DNA from: Osedax fenrisi
Lineage: Eukaryota > Annelida > Polychaeta > Sabellida > Siboglinidae
Length of the DNA stretch: 64,000 nt
Direction: 5' to 3'
Assembly: GCA_964019155.1 (NCBI GenBank)
Contig: OZ025242.1
Location: forward strand, 90,969,705-91,033,704
In this document: positions 24,946-38,400 of the stretch, in pieces
Layout of the letters: each line of letters opens with the position of its first letter
How positions within the stretch are numbered: position 1 is the first letter of the stretch
The notes under the pieces: model-generated
What the model saw: only the letters and a program-made list of their open reading frames with translations
Told to the model about the DNA's origin: nothing
The model's database searches: none
Program-made: the position numbers and the translations under genes

Positions 24946-26270
24946 ACTTTATATATATATATATATATATATATACTATAGTGTATAGTATATTTTAAAT
25001 ATTTATTATGATGCTACATATCACGTTAAATATATTTGTTAATAGTTCATAAATAGGCTAATAGATCCTATTTTCAAATACACATATATACTCCTACATA
25101 TATACTAGGTATTATATATGTATCCTATATGTATACTCCATACATATATACAATACCAAGTGTACTATGTACACAGTATAAACAATATCCATATGTCTGT
25201 TATTATATCGTGTATTATCGTACTTAATTATTGTTAAATTGTGTACTATTTCAGCGATAATTGCAATATTTGTTAATGATAACAGTTCTATATGTTGTGA
25301 TAAATGCATGACATCCTAACCCACAGGTGTGGGTGACTTAAGTCACACACATATACGCATATATACATAAATACACACTCATACACACATATACACAATC
25401 ATAGTTATGTACACATACGACCTATATGTCCTACGATGTAGACCCTACATACGTCTGCTTATACATTCATTTATAATTATACATTTTGAACTATAACTTA
25501 TAGTCAATAAGTAATATTAATGTATTTCAAAAATAGAAAGTTAAACCTTTATTATGTTAAACCCAATCATGAATTCATGATTGATTTTAGCTTTTGATTT
25601 CAAACACTAATATTTAGATCAACTTTAACAAATGTAGGTTAAATCAGGTAATCTCCCTGTTTAAATTGCACAATGAGTTCGCCGTTAAGTTTATACATGC
25701 ATATATCCCTTATATGGGCATAAATAACAAGGCATATGAGTGCAAGTGCACCTACTTGTGATATGTAGTCGTCATCAGTTTTCTCAATTAATAATTCTAC
25801 CACAAATGTGGAGTTTTAAATCAATAAAAGAGCAAAGTTTTAGCTTTTGTACCACCAATATAATTGCTGGTAAATCATAGATATAAAGAAACTTTCTTTA
25901 TATCGATGGATGCGATACGATACGATAAAATCACTCAAGCGGAACATAAAAGTGTCACTAACTATTCGTCAGTAGACGTCGTCCTGTCATCGGTACTACT
26001 ATACTGACCTATATAGTAAACAACAGTGCATTACAATAGGATATCTTTATAATTAAAATTTACACATATTATAAATATAAAATACGCTCAATTTCGCAAA
26101 TAAGAATAGTTTATAGTAGAACATACTATTATATAGGTACCTACCAGGTAGGTCCTACCTATATATTAGTAGATACTAGATTAGTTACTATATAATCTAG
26201 TTACTAATGCAAACTTATATATATATATATATACTATAGCCTTATCAAACTAATAATGTCACTTAAACAG
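24118..26270. other. AT-rich intergenic region with TA runs
   Basis: Long TA microsatellites fill roughly 24600-24980. Positions 25565-25582 form a perfect 18-bp palindrome (AATCATGAATTCATGATT). The segment 25620-26010 is of higher complexity and could contain the upstream promoter or first exon of the giant gene, but no start or splice pattern fits convincingly. Confidence 0.45.
24630..24980. repeat. Four (TA)n microsatellites
   Basis: Runs of TA at about 24636-24682, 24797-24846, 24915-24942 and 24949-24975, separated by short unique stretches. Confidence 0.85.
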
Positions 26271-26351
26271 GTGCAGTACATCCATACCGATACGGAACAT
26301 CCGTAGTGTATATCGTGGCCGCCATATATCTATCAATCTGTCAGTGTGAAG
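26271..26351 (+). CDS. Candidate signal-peptide exon of the giant gene
   Basis: Between an acceptor (CTTAAACAG) and a donor (GTTTGT), 81 nt encode AVHPYRYGTSVVYIVAAIYL followed by SICQCE: a hydrophobic run ending in small and Cys residues, like a signal peptide. Its phases (1 in, 1 out) fit the next certain exon at 28029. There is no in-frame Met in this exon and an in-frame stop lies just upstream, so a further 5' exon would be needed. Inference only. Confidence 0.35.
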
Positions 26352-26926
26352 GTTTGTTATCTAGTTATATATATATATATATATATTATTAATATAAGTA
26401 ATTAAGTATATAAGTTGTAGGGAAGGTAGATAGTTGTAGCCTACAACCTGTAGTATATCTATTATATAGGTATACACCTACCCTTTCCAGAATAAGTTTA
26501 TGAATGATAAACATGCAAATATGTAGTTTTAATTTCATTTATTGTAATCACTCTATAATGTATACGTATTATCCTACCTGATTATATATACTTGCATTTA
26601 TTGTATGCATGCATGTATTCATATGCATTCTAGTATATTTACTAATTGTAATATAACTAGTATTTATTATAACTGACAGGATACCTAACTTATAACATTA
26701 AATAGTATATTATATCTACTATACTACTGGTATTATAATACAACACTCATTTAACCAGCTGCAGTAACTACCACCAGACCTGGATCATTAACTTCAAGTG
26801 GTCGTTAGTTAACATTATTTATAATTCATTACAAGTTTGATTCAATACATAGACTAATTTATAACTAAATACAATTATTTCAATCGCTTATTCGCGAGTT
26901 ATATTCTATACATTAATTTATAGATA

Positions 26927-27853
26927 GGGGAAAGTCTCCGATTACCGACCCCTAAATGATTATCTGTAATAACTTATTCAATATTAAATATATTTAATTG
27001 ACATTTTGTAATTAGGGTAATATTATGGCAATGAATAATGTGGCTATTTAAAATTGTTTATACAATTATATTTACAAGAATAAACCGGGGGGTCGGTAAT
27101 CGGATACATGTGCCTAATACCGACCTCTTCTCATATTACCGACCCCCTAACATAATCGTGATATAAATAATTGTAGTATTATAATATCCAATATAAATAG
27201 TAGATATACATAAATATAATTAATTATACATGCACGCAATTTATTTTGTATTTAATTTATGTTTTAATAGTAATATTAAATTTAAATTTAAACTTTATAG
27301 TAATTATATTAAAATAGTGTATATTATTATTTAATATGTATTTACTAATCAGTATGTATATAATCATGAATCCTAAATCTATATCAATGATACACAAACA
27401 ACTTACGACATATTTTAAAGTTACAAATCTATTTTGATTGGACATAATAAATAACATGGAGTCGGTAGTAGGGTAATTTAGGGGTCGGTAATAGAAAAAT
27501 AATATGGGTTGCTATAATTAAGATATATTGGTTATTAGTTAATAAAATAAAATTATTTTTATAATAATTATAAACATTTTATTGATCTACAATATGATGT
27601 GCAGTATTAAGTTTTCTTTTAATTAATAAAGTATTTACAATGATTTAAAAAGAGTTATTATTCAAATATTTAAAAAGTAAAAACAGAATATTACATTTGA
27701 TCAAATAGCAATTGTAGGATTACATATTTTTAAAAACAAAATACTTATTCATATTTATCATTACATTACTAACAGTTCATGTATATATAATTTGTTGATA
27801 TCTCTTATAGTTACTGAGATACGATAGGGGGTCGGTAATCGGAGACTTTCCCC
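26927..27853. mobile_element. Non-autonomous DNA transposon with perfect 26-bp TIRs
   Basis: The left end starts GGGGAAAGTCTCCGATTACC and the right end is its exact complement, perfect over 26 bp, flanked by TA on both sides (26925-26926 and 27854-27855), which suggests a TA target duplication. Internal subterminal copies of the GTCGGTAAT motif occur in both orientations (for example near 27090, 27120, 27460 and 27485), as expected for transposase-binding repeats. There is no open frame. It is 927 bp long and lies just upstream of the first certain exon of the giant gene. Confidence 0.85.
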
Positions 27854-28028
27854 TAGGTTCTTATAAGTAATATATAAGTTATTATATAAGTTCTTACTAT
27901 ACTTATATTACTTATATATTACTCATAAGTTATGAGTCATAACATACTTTTTAATCATATATCACTTATATATCACCTATATATCATACCTATATCACAC
28001 CAAATTAACGACATTCGACTATATTCAG

Positions 28029-28190
28029 TGCTGTGCTTAGCCGGCAGCTATTTCGACCCCTGGAAGGTAATATGTGTAGGGTGCCCTCTTCATTCATACC
28101 AACCGTTTGCTGGTCGTACGGAATGTCTTCCATGTCCTAATGGACATATCACGTTATCTAGCAATTCTACGAGTCTCAACGACTGTACCA
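28029..28190 (+). CDS. Exon 1: ephrin-receptor-like Cys module
   Basis: Acceptor ATTCAG, donor GTTAGT, phases 1-1. Reads LCLAGSYFDPWKVICVGCPL, then HSYQPFAGRTECLPCPNGH and a final NDC. The pattern C..GSY....C..CP...YQ......C..CP......C is that of the GCC2/GCC3 (ephrin receptor-like) family, a small disulfide-rich extracellular module. An alternative acceptor at 28040 would lose the first conserved Cys, so I prefer 28029. Confidence 0.85.
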
Positions 28191-28246
28191 GTTAGTTTTT
28201 ATCATTATACCATATTTAGATTTCAGTTATAGGTATATATATCCTA

Positions 28247-28303
<57 letters not shown>

Positions 28304-31300
28304 CTACGTAATATAGGGAAAATGATATTTTAAGATTTATAAAATAATCTAAATATATAAAATATTATATAAATAATATAAGTCTATGAATACTATCATT
28401 AATGCTGATTATAATTGTAGTGTAAGATAATATTATACTTAATGAAAGGCAATATTTTTTACACAACCCTAACCTTAGTTTGATCCTTAACGTAATAGTT
28501 AGTCACAGCAATGAACCCGATACTAAGTACGATAAATATAGTTATATACGTGTATACACGAGTACTAACTATACGATAGAGAAAATATATAACTTTAATA
28601 GAAGAGCTAATCATTTTTGTAAATCTTATTTGTAAACATATGTTGTATTTATTTGAATGTCTAAAAATCTCATAATTAATATTTATACTTATTGTTTGCA
28701 CTTGGGAATAGTTAATAAGTTAAATTATACAAATTATAAAGTAAAGTAAATTTTTATTAATAATTAACAATTAAACTATATTCATCAGTATATATACCAA
28801 AAATATTCATTAAATTTGAAAAAATTGATTCAATATTAGAAATATTATAAAATATATGTCAATTCAGCATAAAAATATATTATTACCTACTTTTGTTTTT
28901 ATAATTTATATTATTTTATTTCTATAATTTTATATAAAATACTTTTTTTATAAATAAAAATTCATCGTTCCATTTTGCTTACTAATATAAGCCTACTTAA
29001 TATTTTCCTTATTCATATAATGTAGACATATTTAACATTGCACATTATAATTAATATACAAATTTACAAAATAATAATTTGAATTTGTATTTAAAAAAAT
29101 TGTATAATACAAAATTAAATTTTAATGGATATATAGATTTTTTAATAATAATTATAAATAACCTAATGATTGATAACAACTAAAATGAACATGCTAAAAA
29201 TACATATATTTAAATGTTGAATATATTATTAAAGTATTATTAAATATTATTTAATGAATTATTAAAGCGCATATAATTATAATTAGTTCAGGTTTATATT
29301 TTATTTGCACCCCAACAGGTGTTTCAGGATTTACAACGATTCCAACCTCAAACACAAATATTGGTATTATTGCTACAAATGTACCGAAGAAGACGGCGAA
29401 TCCATATGTAACCTTCAGACAAACAGTTTTCTTATCGAGTAGTGCTGGTCCGATTAAAACATTGATTCCAACAAAAGTGGCAGCACCTTTAACCACGTAC
29501 AGTGGAACAACACGCGCGAATACACGTCAGACTTCAAATATCAATAATTCTACTAATATATTAATTAACACACAAACTTTATCAACGATAAAGCAAGCAA
29601 CATCTCTTCATACAACGAACCCAATATTTATACCCACCGCTATACCAACAGTGACACCATCATCTCTTCCAACAGCTCTACCAACAGCTCTACCAACAGT
29701 TCCACCAACAGTTCCACCAACTATCCATCTCACTACTAATCCCAAGAGTATACAGCCAACTCTATCAACGTTACCTACGAAGTTATCTACTACTATTGCA
29801 GGTACAACACTTAACAGTAAAACCAGTATAACGTTTGTCACTACTTTACCAACACCAATTACTACACAACATAGTAAGTTAAGTACTACGCTTCCTATAA
29901 CAACCTTGATATTAACACACCCTATTACTAATACATCAAGTAACATATATAATGGTTTAACTAGTCAAATGACTTACACACAAACACAACCCGATCAAAC
30001 AACGTATACACAAACACAACCAGATCAAACAACTTTTACACAAACACAACCCGATCAAACAACTTACACACAAACACAACCCGATCAAACAACTTACACA
30101 CAAACACAACCCGATCAAACAACTTACACACAAACACAACCCGATCAAACAACTTACACACAAACACAACCCGATCAAACAACGTATACACAAACACAAC
30201 CAGATCAAACAACTTTTACACAAACACAACCCGATCAAACAACTTACACACAAACACAACCCGATCAAACAACTTACACACAAACACAACCCGATCAAAC
30301 AACTTACACACAAACACAACCCGATCAAACAACTTACATACAAACACAACCCGATCAAACAACTTACACACAAACACAACCCGATCAAACAACTTACACA
30401 CAAACAAAACCCGATCAAACAACGTACACACAAACACAACCCGATCAAACAACTTACACACAAACACAACCCGATCAAACAACTTACACACAAACACAAC
30501 CCGATCAAACAACTTACACACAAACACAACACGATCAAACAACTTATAAACAAACACAACACGATCAAACAACTTTTACACAAACACAACCCGATCAAAC
30601 AACTTACACACAAACACAACCCGATCAAACAACTTACACACAAACACAACCCGATCAAACAACTTTTACACAAACACAACCCGATCAAACAACTTACACA
30701 CAAACACAACCTGATCAAACAACTTACACACAAACACAGCCCGATCAAACAACTTACAATCAAACACAACCCGATCAAACAACTTTTACACAAACACAAC
30801 CCGATCAAACAACTTACACACAAACACAACCCGATCAAACAACTTACACACAAACAAAACCCGATCAAACCACTTACACACAAACACAACCCGATCAAAC
30901 CACGTATACACAAACACAACCCGATCAAACCACGTATACACAAACACAGCCCGATCAAACCACGTATACACAAACACAACCCGATCAAACAACTTACACA
31001 CTAACACAACCCGATCAAACCACTTACACACAAACACAACCCGATCAAACAACTTACACACAAACACAACCCGATCAAACCACGTATACACAAACACAAC
31101 CCGATCAAACAACTTTTACACAAATACAACCCGATCAAACAACTTACACACAAACACAATCCGATCAAACCACGTATACACAAACACAACCCGATCAAAC
31201 AACTTACACACAAACACAACCCGATCAAACAACTTACACACAAACACAACCCGATCAAACAACTTACACACAAACAAAACACGATCAAACCACTTACACA

Positions 31301-34062
31301 CAAACACAACCCGATCAAACCACGTATACACAAACACAACCCGATCAAACAACTTACACACAAACACAGCCCGATCAAACAACTTACAAACAAACACAAC
31401 CCGATCAAACAACTTTTACACAAACACAACCCGATCAAACAACTTACACACAAACACAACCCGATCAAACAACTTACACACAAACAAAACCCGATCAAAC
31501 CACTTACACACAAACACAACCCGATCAAACCACGTATACACAAACACAACCCGATCAAACAACTTACACACAAACACAACCCGATCAAACAACTTACACA
31601 CAAACACAACCCGATCAAACAACTTACACACAAACACAACCAGATCAAACAACTTACACACAAACACAACCCGATCAAACAACTTACACACAAACACAGC
31701 CCGATCAAACAACTTACACACAAACACAACCCGATCAAACCATTACAACACAAACTAAACCAGGTCCAATATTAAAGAAAACAACTTTGCCGATACATGG
31801 CATAACAATACAAAAAACTACACTTCCACATCATAAAACAACTATTCCATTCCACAAAAGTACAATTATTTCTACAACTTTACCATTAAATATACCTACT
31901 AATAGTACTTTAATTCCTATTATAAAAACAACAATACCAATATTATTGACTACTAATCAAATATCTACTCCTAATAATGTTACTTTAAAAGTTCAAACTG
32001 CAAATTTGTCTAAAACTACGTTACCAAAAATAATAACTACAACATTACCAACAGTTAAAATATCGACAACTTTACCTGTACTATTAAGATCTTTCAATAA
32101 TTTAACAAATAATATATCTAAAATAACAACTACAATACCATTACCATATAATTATACATTTATTACACATAATCAAACAGGTCAAATAAATTACACACGA
32201 ACTCATTCGGAGCAAACAACTCTTTCATATACCCTATCAGATGAAACGACTTACACACAAACTCAACCCGATCAAACAACTTACACACAAACACAACCCG
32301 ATCAAACAACTTATACACAAACACAACTCGATCAAACAACTTTAATACAGACACAATCAGAACAGACAACTGTTGTTCAAGCTCAACCAGTACACACAAA
32401 TATAACACAAACTAAATTGCCTGAAATAAAAACGATTTTACCAACTAATTTCATAACAATACTAAAAACGACGTTACCAAATATAAAAAATACTACTTCA
32501 AATATTATAAAATCAGTATCATCTACAACAATACCAGTAACACTATCTAATACAGGCATTACTACATTTAAATTGTTAATAAATACTAGTGGAACTACCC
32601 TTCCATTATTAAAAACTACAATTCCTATTATTAAGACTACTCAGCAAATAGTTAATCCTAATAATACAGATACCAATACTACCAAACAACATATTGAAAC
32701 TATAATTAAAACTACTTTGCCACAAATAATGTCCACAATATTACCCAAACCTAACGTATTGACAACTTTGCCATTATCACATACGACACTTACGATACCA
32801 AAAGTGATTACAGATAGAATAAATCAAACTACAAGTATTACACAAACAGAACCCGATCTAACTACTATAGTACAAACACAACCTGATCAAACAACTTACA
32901 CACAGACACAACCCGATCAAACAACTTACACACAAACACAACCCGATCAAACAACTTACACACAAACACAGCCCGATCAAACAACTTACACACAAACACA
33001 GCCCGATCAAACAACTCTAATAGAAACTCAATTTAGTCAATTAATACAGAAAACTCCCTTACCAGCTAATCTTATAACAGTTCATAAAACTACATCACCA
33101 AATAATATTAAATCAAATCCATCTACAACAATACCAATAACACCATCTACTACTAAAAGGATAACACTTCCATTATCATTAGGTGCAAATGGAACCACAC
33201 GTCCATTCTTAAAAACTACCCTTCCTATTAATACGTCTACTCAAAAAATATCTACGCTTAATCTAACAGAGGCAAATACTACTAAACAAAAAAATACTTT
33301 ACCACTAATAATGGCTACAACATTACCAAATAGTGCAATATCTACAACTCTACCAGCTATATCAAATGTTACAAATATTTTAACAAATAATGTGACTAAT
33401 ATTATAACTACTAATTCTTCATCTCCCAATGAAAATATTACTACATTCACAATTATAAATGATCAAAATGCAACTTCAACCAAATTACAAATGTCAACAA
33501 CCAGCCAAGTAAATATGTACAGTGAAACAACAAATATAAATAATATAACACATATCACATCAATATTCGAAACATCGGCTATCATTACTTCATCAGCTAA
33601 TAATTTACAAGATTCGTCAACCTATCCAATATTAAATGATACCGGTTAGAATATATATATATATATATATATCTGATTAATTATAATTATACATCTAAAA
33701 TAACATTAATGTAATATCATTATTTGACCTATAATTAAATATATTTGTACAGATATAACGACAATTAACGATAAAATAACGCCATATAGTGATTATTTTA
33801 CTACCAGTGAATTATCAACTTCTGTTACAATTAGTAATGTAACTAATATAAACGTGTTTAATAAAACACTATCAAATACTCCACAAAATCGAATAGCGAA
33901 TTTAAATGTAACAACAACTACTTTACCAATTGTTTTTTCTTCTACGACTCTTCCAACATTCATTAGAACAACTATTATTGCACCTCAGAAAATTATTTTA
34001 ATTACAACTTTGCCACCGAAGAAAGGTTTAAAAAAGTATTATGTAATTATAAGTTATTCGTA

Positions 34063-34126
<64 letters not shown>

Positions 34127-34838
34127 ACTATTATACATTATAATACACATAATTGATATATTCTATCAATTTAAATACAAGTTAAATTACCATTTCATAA
34201 ATTATATTATGATATAAGAATATGATTATTAAAATATAATATATCTAATATTTATATAATTATTATTCAAATATGAATACATTTTTTATGATACACACAT
34301 TACATATATAAATAGATTTTGTATGCATTTTCATATGTGATGCGTGCGGCTTAATTTCAAATTCAACCGAATGGAAATATTCAGATATCGGTAAAGCTAT
34401 ATATGTTCATAACAATGCTAACTTTATTCGAGAAGTTCAGTTAGTAGTATTTATTATATAGTGTAAAAATGTTATAATATTAAATATACCTAGAGTTAAC
34501 TTTATATATGTGATATATAGCTTTTATATATCTCTACGTTTTATAATTTACAGTTTAACTTTCGGTAAGGACATCTCAATCGGATCGGCGTGCATTAATA
34601 TCAAATATAGAATTACATATCAAAGGAAAGTCAACGTAGGAATTTCACTATTGTTATACAATAGTTTGAATGGAAGTATTATTTATGATAGTCCTCCATT
34701 AAAAGAAGTAAATGCTTGGATCACTGCATGGGTATTCGTATCGAATTACAGTCAGGTAAGTTCAAAATGTATCACTTACAAATGTATTATTTTGTTTATC
34801 ATAGAATACATGAATAATGGATTCCATGCAATATTTGA

Positions 34839-34874
<36 letters not shown>

Positions 34875-35441
34875 TACCGAATTTACTATAATTATATATT
34901 TATTTAAATTATTAATTTTTAATTTATATTTATTAGATAACACTAAGTGCACTTTTTAAAAATGAAAGCGGAGTTGTAGAAATCAACTATTTAAAGATAT
35001 CTCAAGATGCATGCCATCGTTAGTTTCACTGCTACCACATAACGTGTATACTACATACACATCTGATGTCACTCAATAGCTGTATGCACTAGAGGCTCGT
35101 ACATACACGGAATACACTGTCACAAGTGTCCGCTGAATACTTACCAACACATAAGTAATGCCACCTCTTGCATACCATGTCCTTTTGGGTACGGTACATC
35201 GACAAATGGAGAAAGTAACGAATGTATAGGTTTTTATAAATGCATCAATTTATAATAAATATTAATTTAAAAAAATTATATATATATATAAATATAATAA
35301 ACATACATCATATATATAAATAACTTTATCGATACTTTAATATAAACAGTGAATTTATGTAAACAAGAACACTATGCAATGGTTTATTCGCGACTATCAC
35401 ATATGTCTATCCAAGGATGCAAATTATTGTTAGTTTTATTA

Positions 35442-35478
<37 letters not shown>

Positions 35479-38400
35479 TAATTAAATTAATAATAGTTTA
35501 TGAACATATATTAAAATAGATAATAATTATAAAAATTATATTTATTAAATATATTAAATATATTAAAAAAAATTAAAAACCACATTTACAGTAAATATTA
35601 AATTAGTTATATATACATATTATTTATAAATGTAACAATAAATAAATACTATAATTTCTCTGGTAATGCATAAACTGATACTAATAACAATAATGATCTA
35701 TATTTGAAATTATAATGACATATAATGCGTATTATCACAAAACACCTGTGTTTTATGTCTTCAATATCGAATATGTTAAATATGTAAAATATTTTAAATA
35801 ATGACCATCTACTAGCATTTTCATTTTTTTCATTAACTTATATTGGGTATTATCAACACCTCCTATAACCTAAGGTTATATATATATAGGCAAGACCTCC
35901 TATAATCTCGAGGTTATAGGAGGTCTTCATATAGGAAGTATTGATATTAGATAAGCCCTTTGGTATCCAGTAAGAGTTATTGTTTTTGTGAATTAATAAT
36001 CTTTGATATTATTCAAATTTTCAAATAAATACAAATTAAAATATAATATTAATCTATTTAATGCTTACTATTTAATAATGATATATTCTGACTTAAATGA
36101 ACACTCTTTATATAGTACGGATAGAAATTATAAATATTTAATTTAAATTAATCATACTTTATAATTATAATTACTAATATATAATTCAATTAGTAATTTA
36201 ATTGCTAATTAAGTTAATTATTATTATTATAATAATTACTATTAATTTATTTAATAAATAATTTATAATTATTATTATTAAGTTAATAATTAATTAAAAA
36301 TATTAAGCATTTTTTACATTTTAAACTCTATTTATGAATATTTCTTGTGAATATATTATTATGTATACATTATTATAATGATTATATGTAATATATGATG
36401 ATAATGATGATGATGAATATATGTTATCACCAATTTATGTGTAGTATGTTATATATTTATGTCGTGAATCTTGAAGAAGGCTGCGATTAGTATAATTAGA
36501 ATGTCAGAGTTCAATATGGGCGCGCCACTGCGGTACTTATATATGTCAGTAAAATACATCTGTAACAGATATATACATATGCACTACTACATAATTTAAA
36601 ATATTCTGACCGATATGATATATTCCATATGATATGAGTACCACATGCAATTAGGCACAACATATTTGTTATTTATACAATATTTAATATATATATTGTC
36701 TACATCAGAGAATATGAAGTTAGAGTTATGTTTATTCAGCGGCCTTAAAATAACTTATTTACGGATTGATATTTTGGAGTTATTTGATTTCTACGAAGTG
36801 ATCCTATAAAATATTGTGTTACTATAAAATATCGTATAATGTGTTACTCTGTAAATTATTTTAAATTATGCAGTAATGCATAAGTGATGTATTTGAGTGA
36901 CATATAAAGTACCGCCCACCTTGGACTCTGAAATTCTTATAATAATAATCGGCGGCCATCTTTCAGATAATTATTATATATGATATATAGATAAAGTATC
37001 AACACCGATCTTAAATAGTACTGTTGGAATATATCTAAGCTTACCTACATCATAGGATAGGACACTATTTTATATTTGTATGGGTTATTTAATATAATAT
37101 CATATAATATATACTATAATATATATTTATATAGAAAATAGTAACATTATATTCAGTGGGTATATTGTGTATTGATGTTTATCTTATTCAACACCCACAA
37201 TTTATCTTAGATTAAACCTAGCCTATATCAATTTATTTTGAAATCATGTTTAAAAATAGGATTTAAATAGTAAGCGAAAGTATTGAAACTTAAAATGTAA
37301 CGTCCTAATTATAATCACGTTATGGTCGTTAACTATATGTTGCGATGTAACTCTGATATCAATGATTGTGTAGAATCGCTTATGTGTGTATTAATATGTA
37401 TATATATATATATATATTTTAGAATTATAATGCTAATGTTGTTAATGGTAATATAGATACGTTTAAACAAAATATATAATTTGTTATGTTATTAACTAAT
37501 TATTATAAGGGTTTTATATTTATATATTAGGGCTATATATAATATATATATATATAATCATTCTTTAAATTTATCTATATATTCGATAAACAATATATAA
37601 ATATTATAATTCTAAAACAGAGTATACAATATTTACACATAAAATTGATTTCACACAATACACATCTCAATCAAGAGTCGTATCTTGTGTATGTTTAATG
37701 ATAATTAAACTAATACATACAATTTGAAAGTTGCTACCATATTTAACCAATTGTAACCCTAAATGAACTATATAATATTTATTTATTAAATAGGAATGAA
37801 TCCACCGATGTTAAAGATTGCAGTGTACAGGCATGCTTCCACCAATCCAACTTCTATTATAAAGATAACAACTCTTGTCTATTCTACTATTGCAACAGTA
37901 ATGTCACTAATCCAATACTTATATCTAATCAAACTAGCAGCACTGGCGATATTTATTTTAAAACTGGTTTTTATTTTAAATATATATATATATATATCAA
38001 TAAATAATCCAAATATACTAATATATTTAAATTTTAATCATATATTTAGAATTTATATATATATACTTTTTGATAGCTATTATAAAAGATGAATGCAATA
38101 ATGTAACAAATTATTGTTTAAATAATGGAATTTGTGAGAATAAGGAAGCGTGCATATTACACGCAAGCTCCGTGATGCAGGATTGTAAACAATGCGTATG
38201 CATGCCCGGTTACAATGGTTCAAGGTGTGAGAATTGTTAGTAACCACGCCCCCTAGTGCACTAATAATAAGCATCATCAACATCCCTGTAGTGGATGTGA
38301 AATGTTTACCCTCTACGTGCATGAATAACGGTACCTGTATTAAAAACGCGAACACGCTGACTTGTAACTGTACCTCTCCTCTGTACTCTGGATCTAGATG

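Noticed and set aside
25906..26009. Possible first exon starting MDAIRYDKITQAEH
   Set aside because: Its potential donors are all in the wrong phase for 26271 or 28029, and there is no family evidence.
28459..28701. 80-codon minus-strand open frame in intron 1 of the giant gene
   Set aside because: Hydrophobic AT-driven translation with no family match or splice context.
29957..31753. Long minus-strand open frames (up to 343 codons) opposite the mucin exon
   Set aside because: The 30-bp unit is divisible by 3 and lacks stops in several frames, so these are mirrors of the repeat. They encode monotonous Cys/Leu or Phe/Val decapeptides with no start or splice context.
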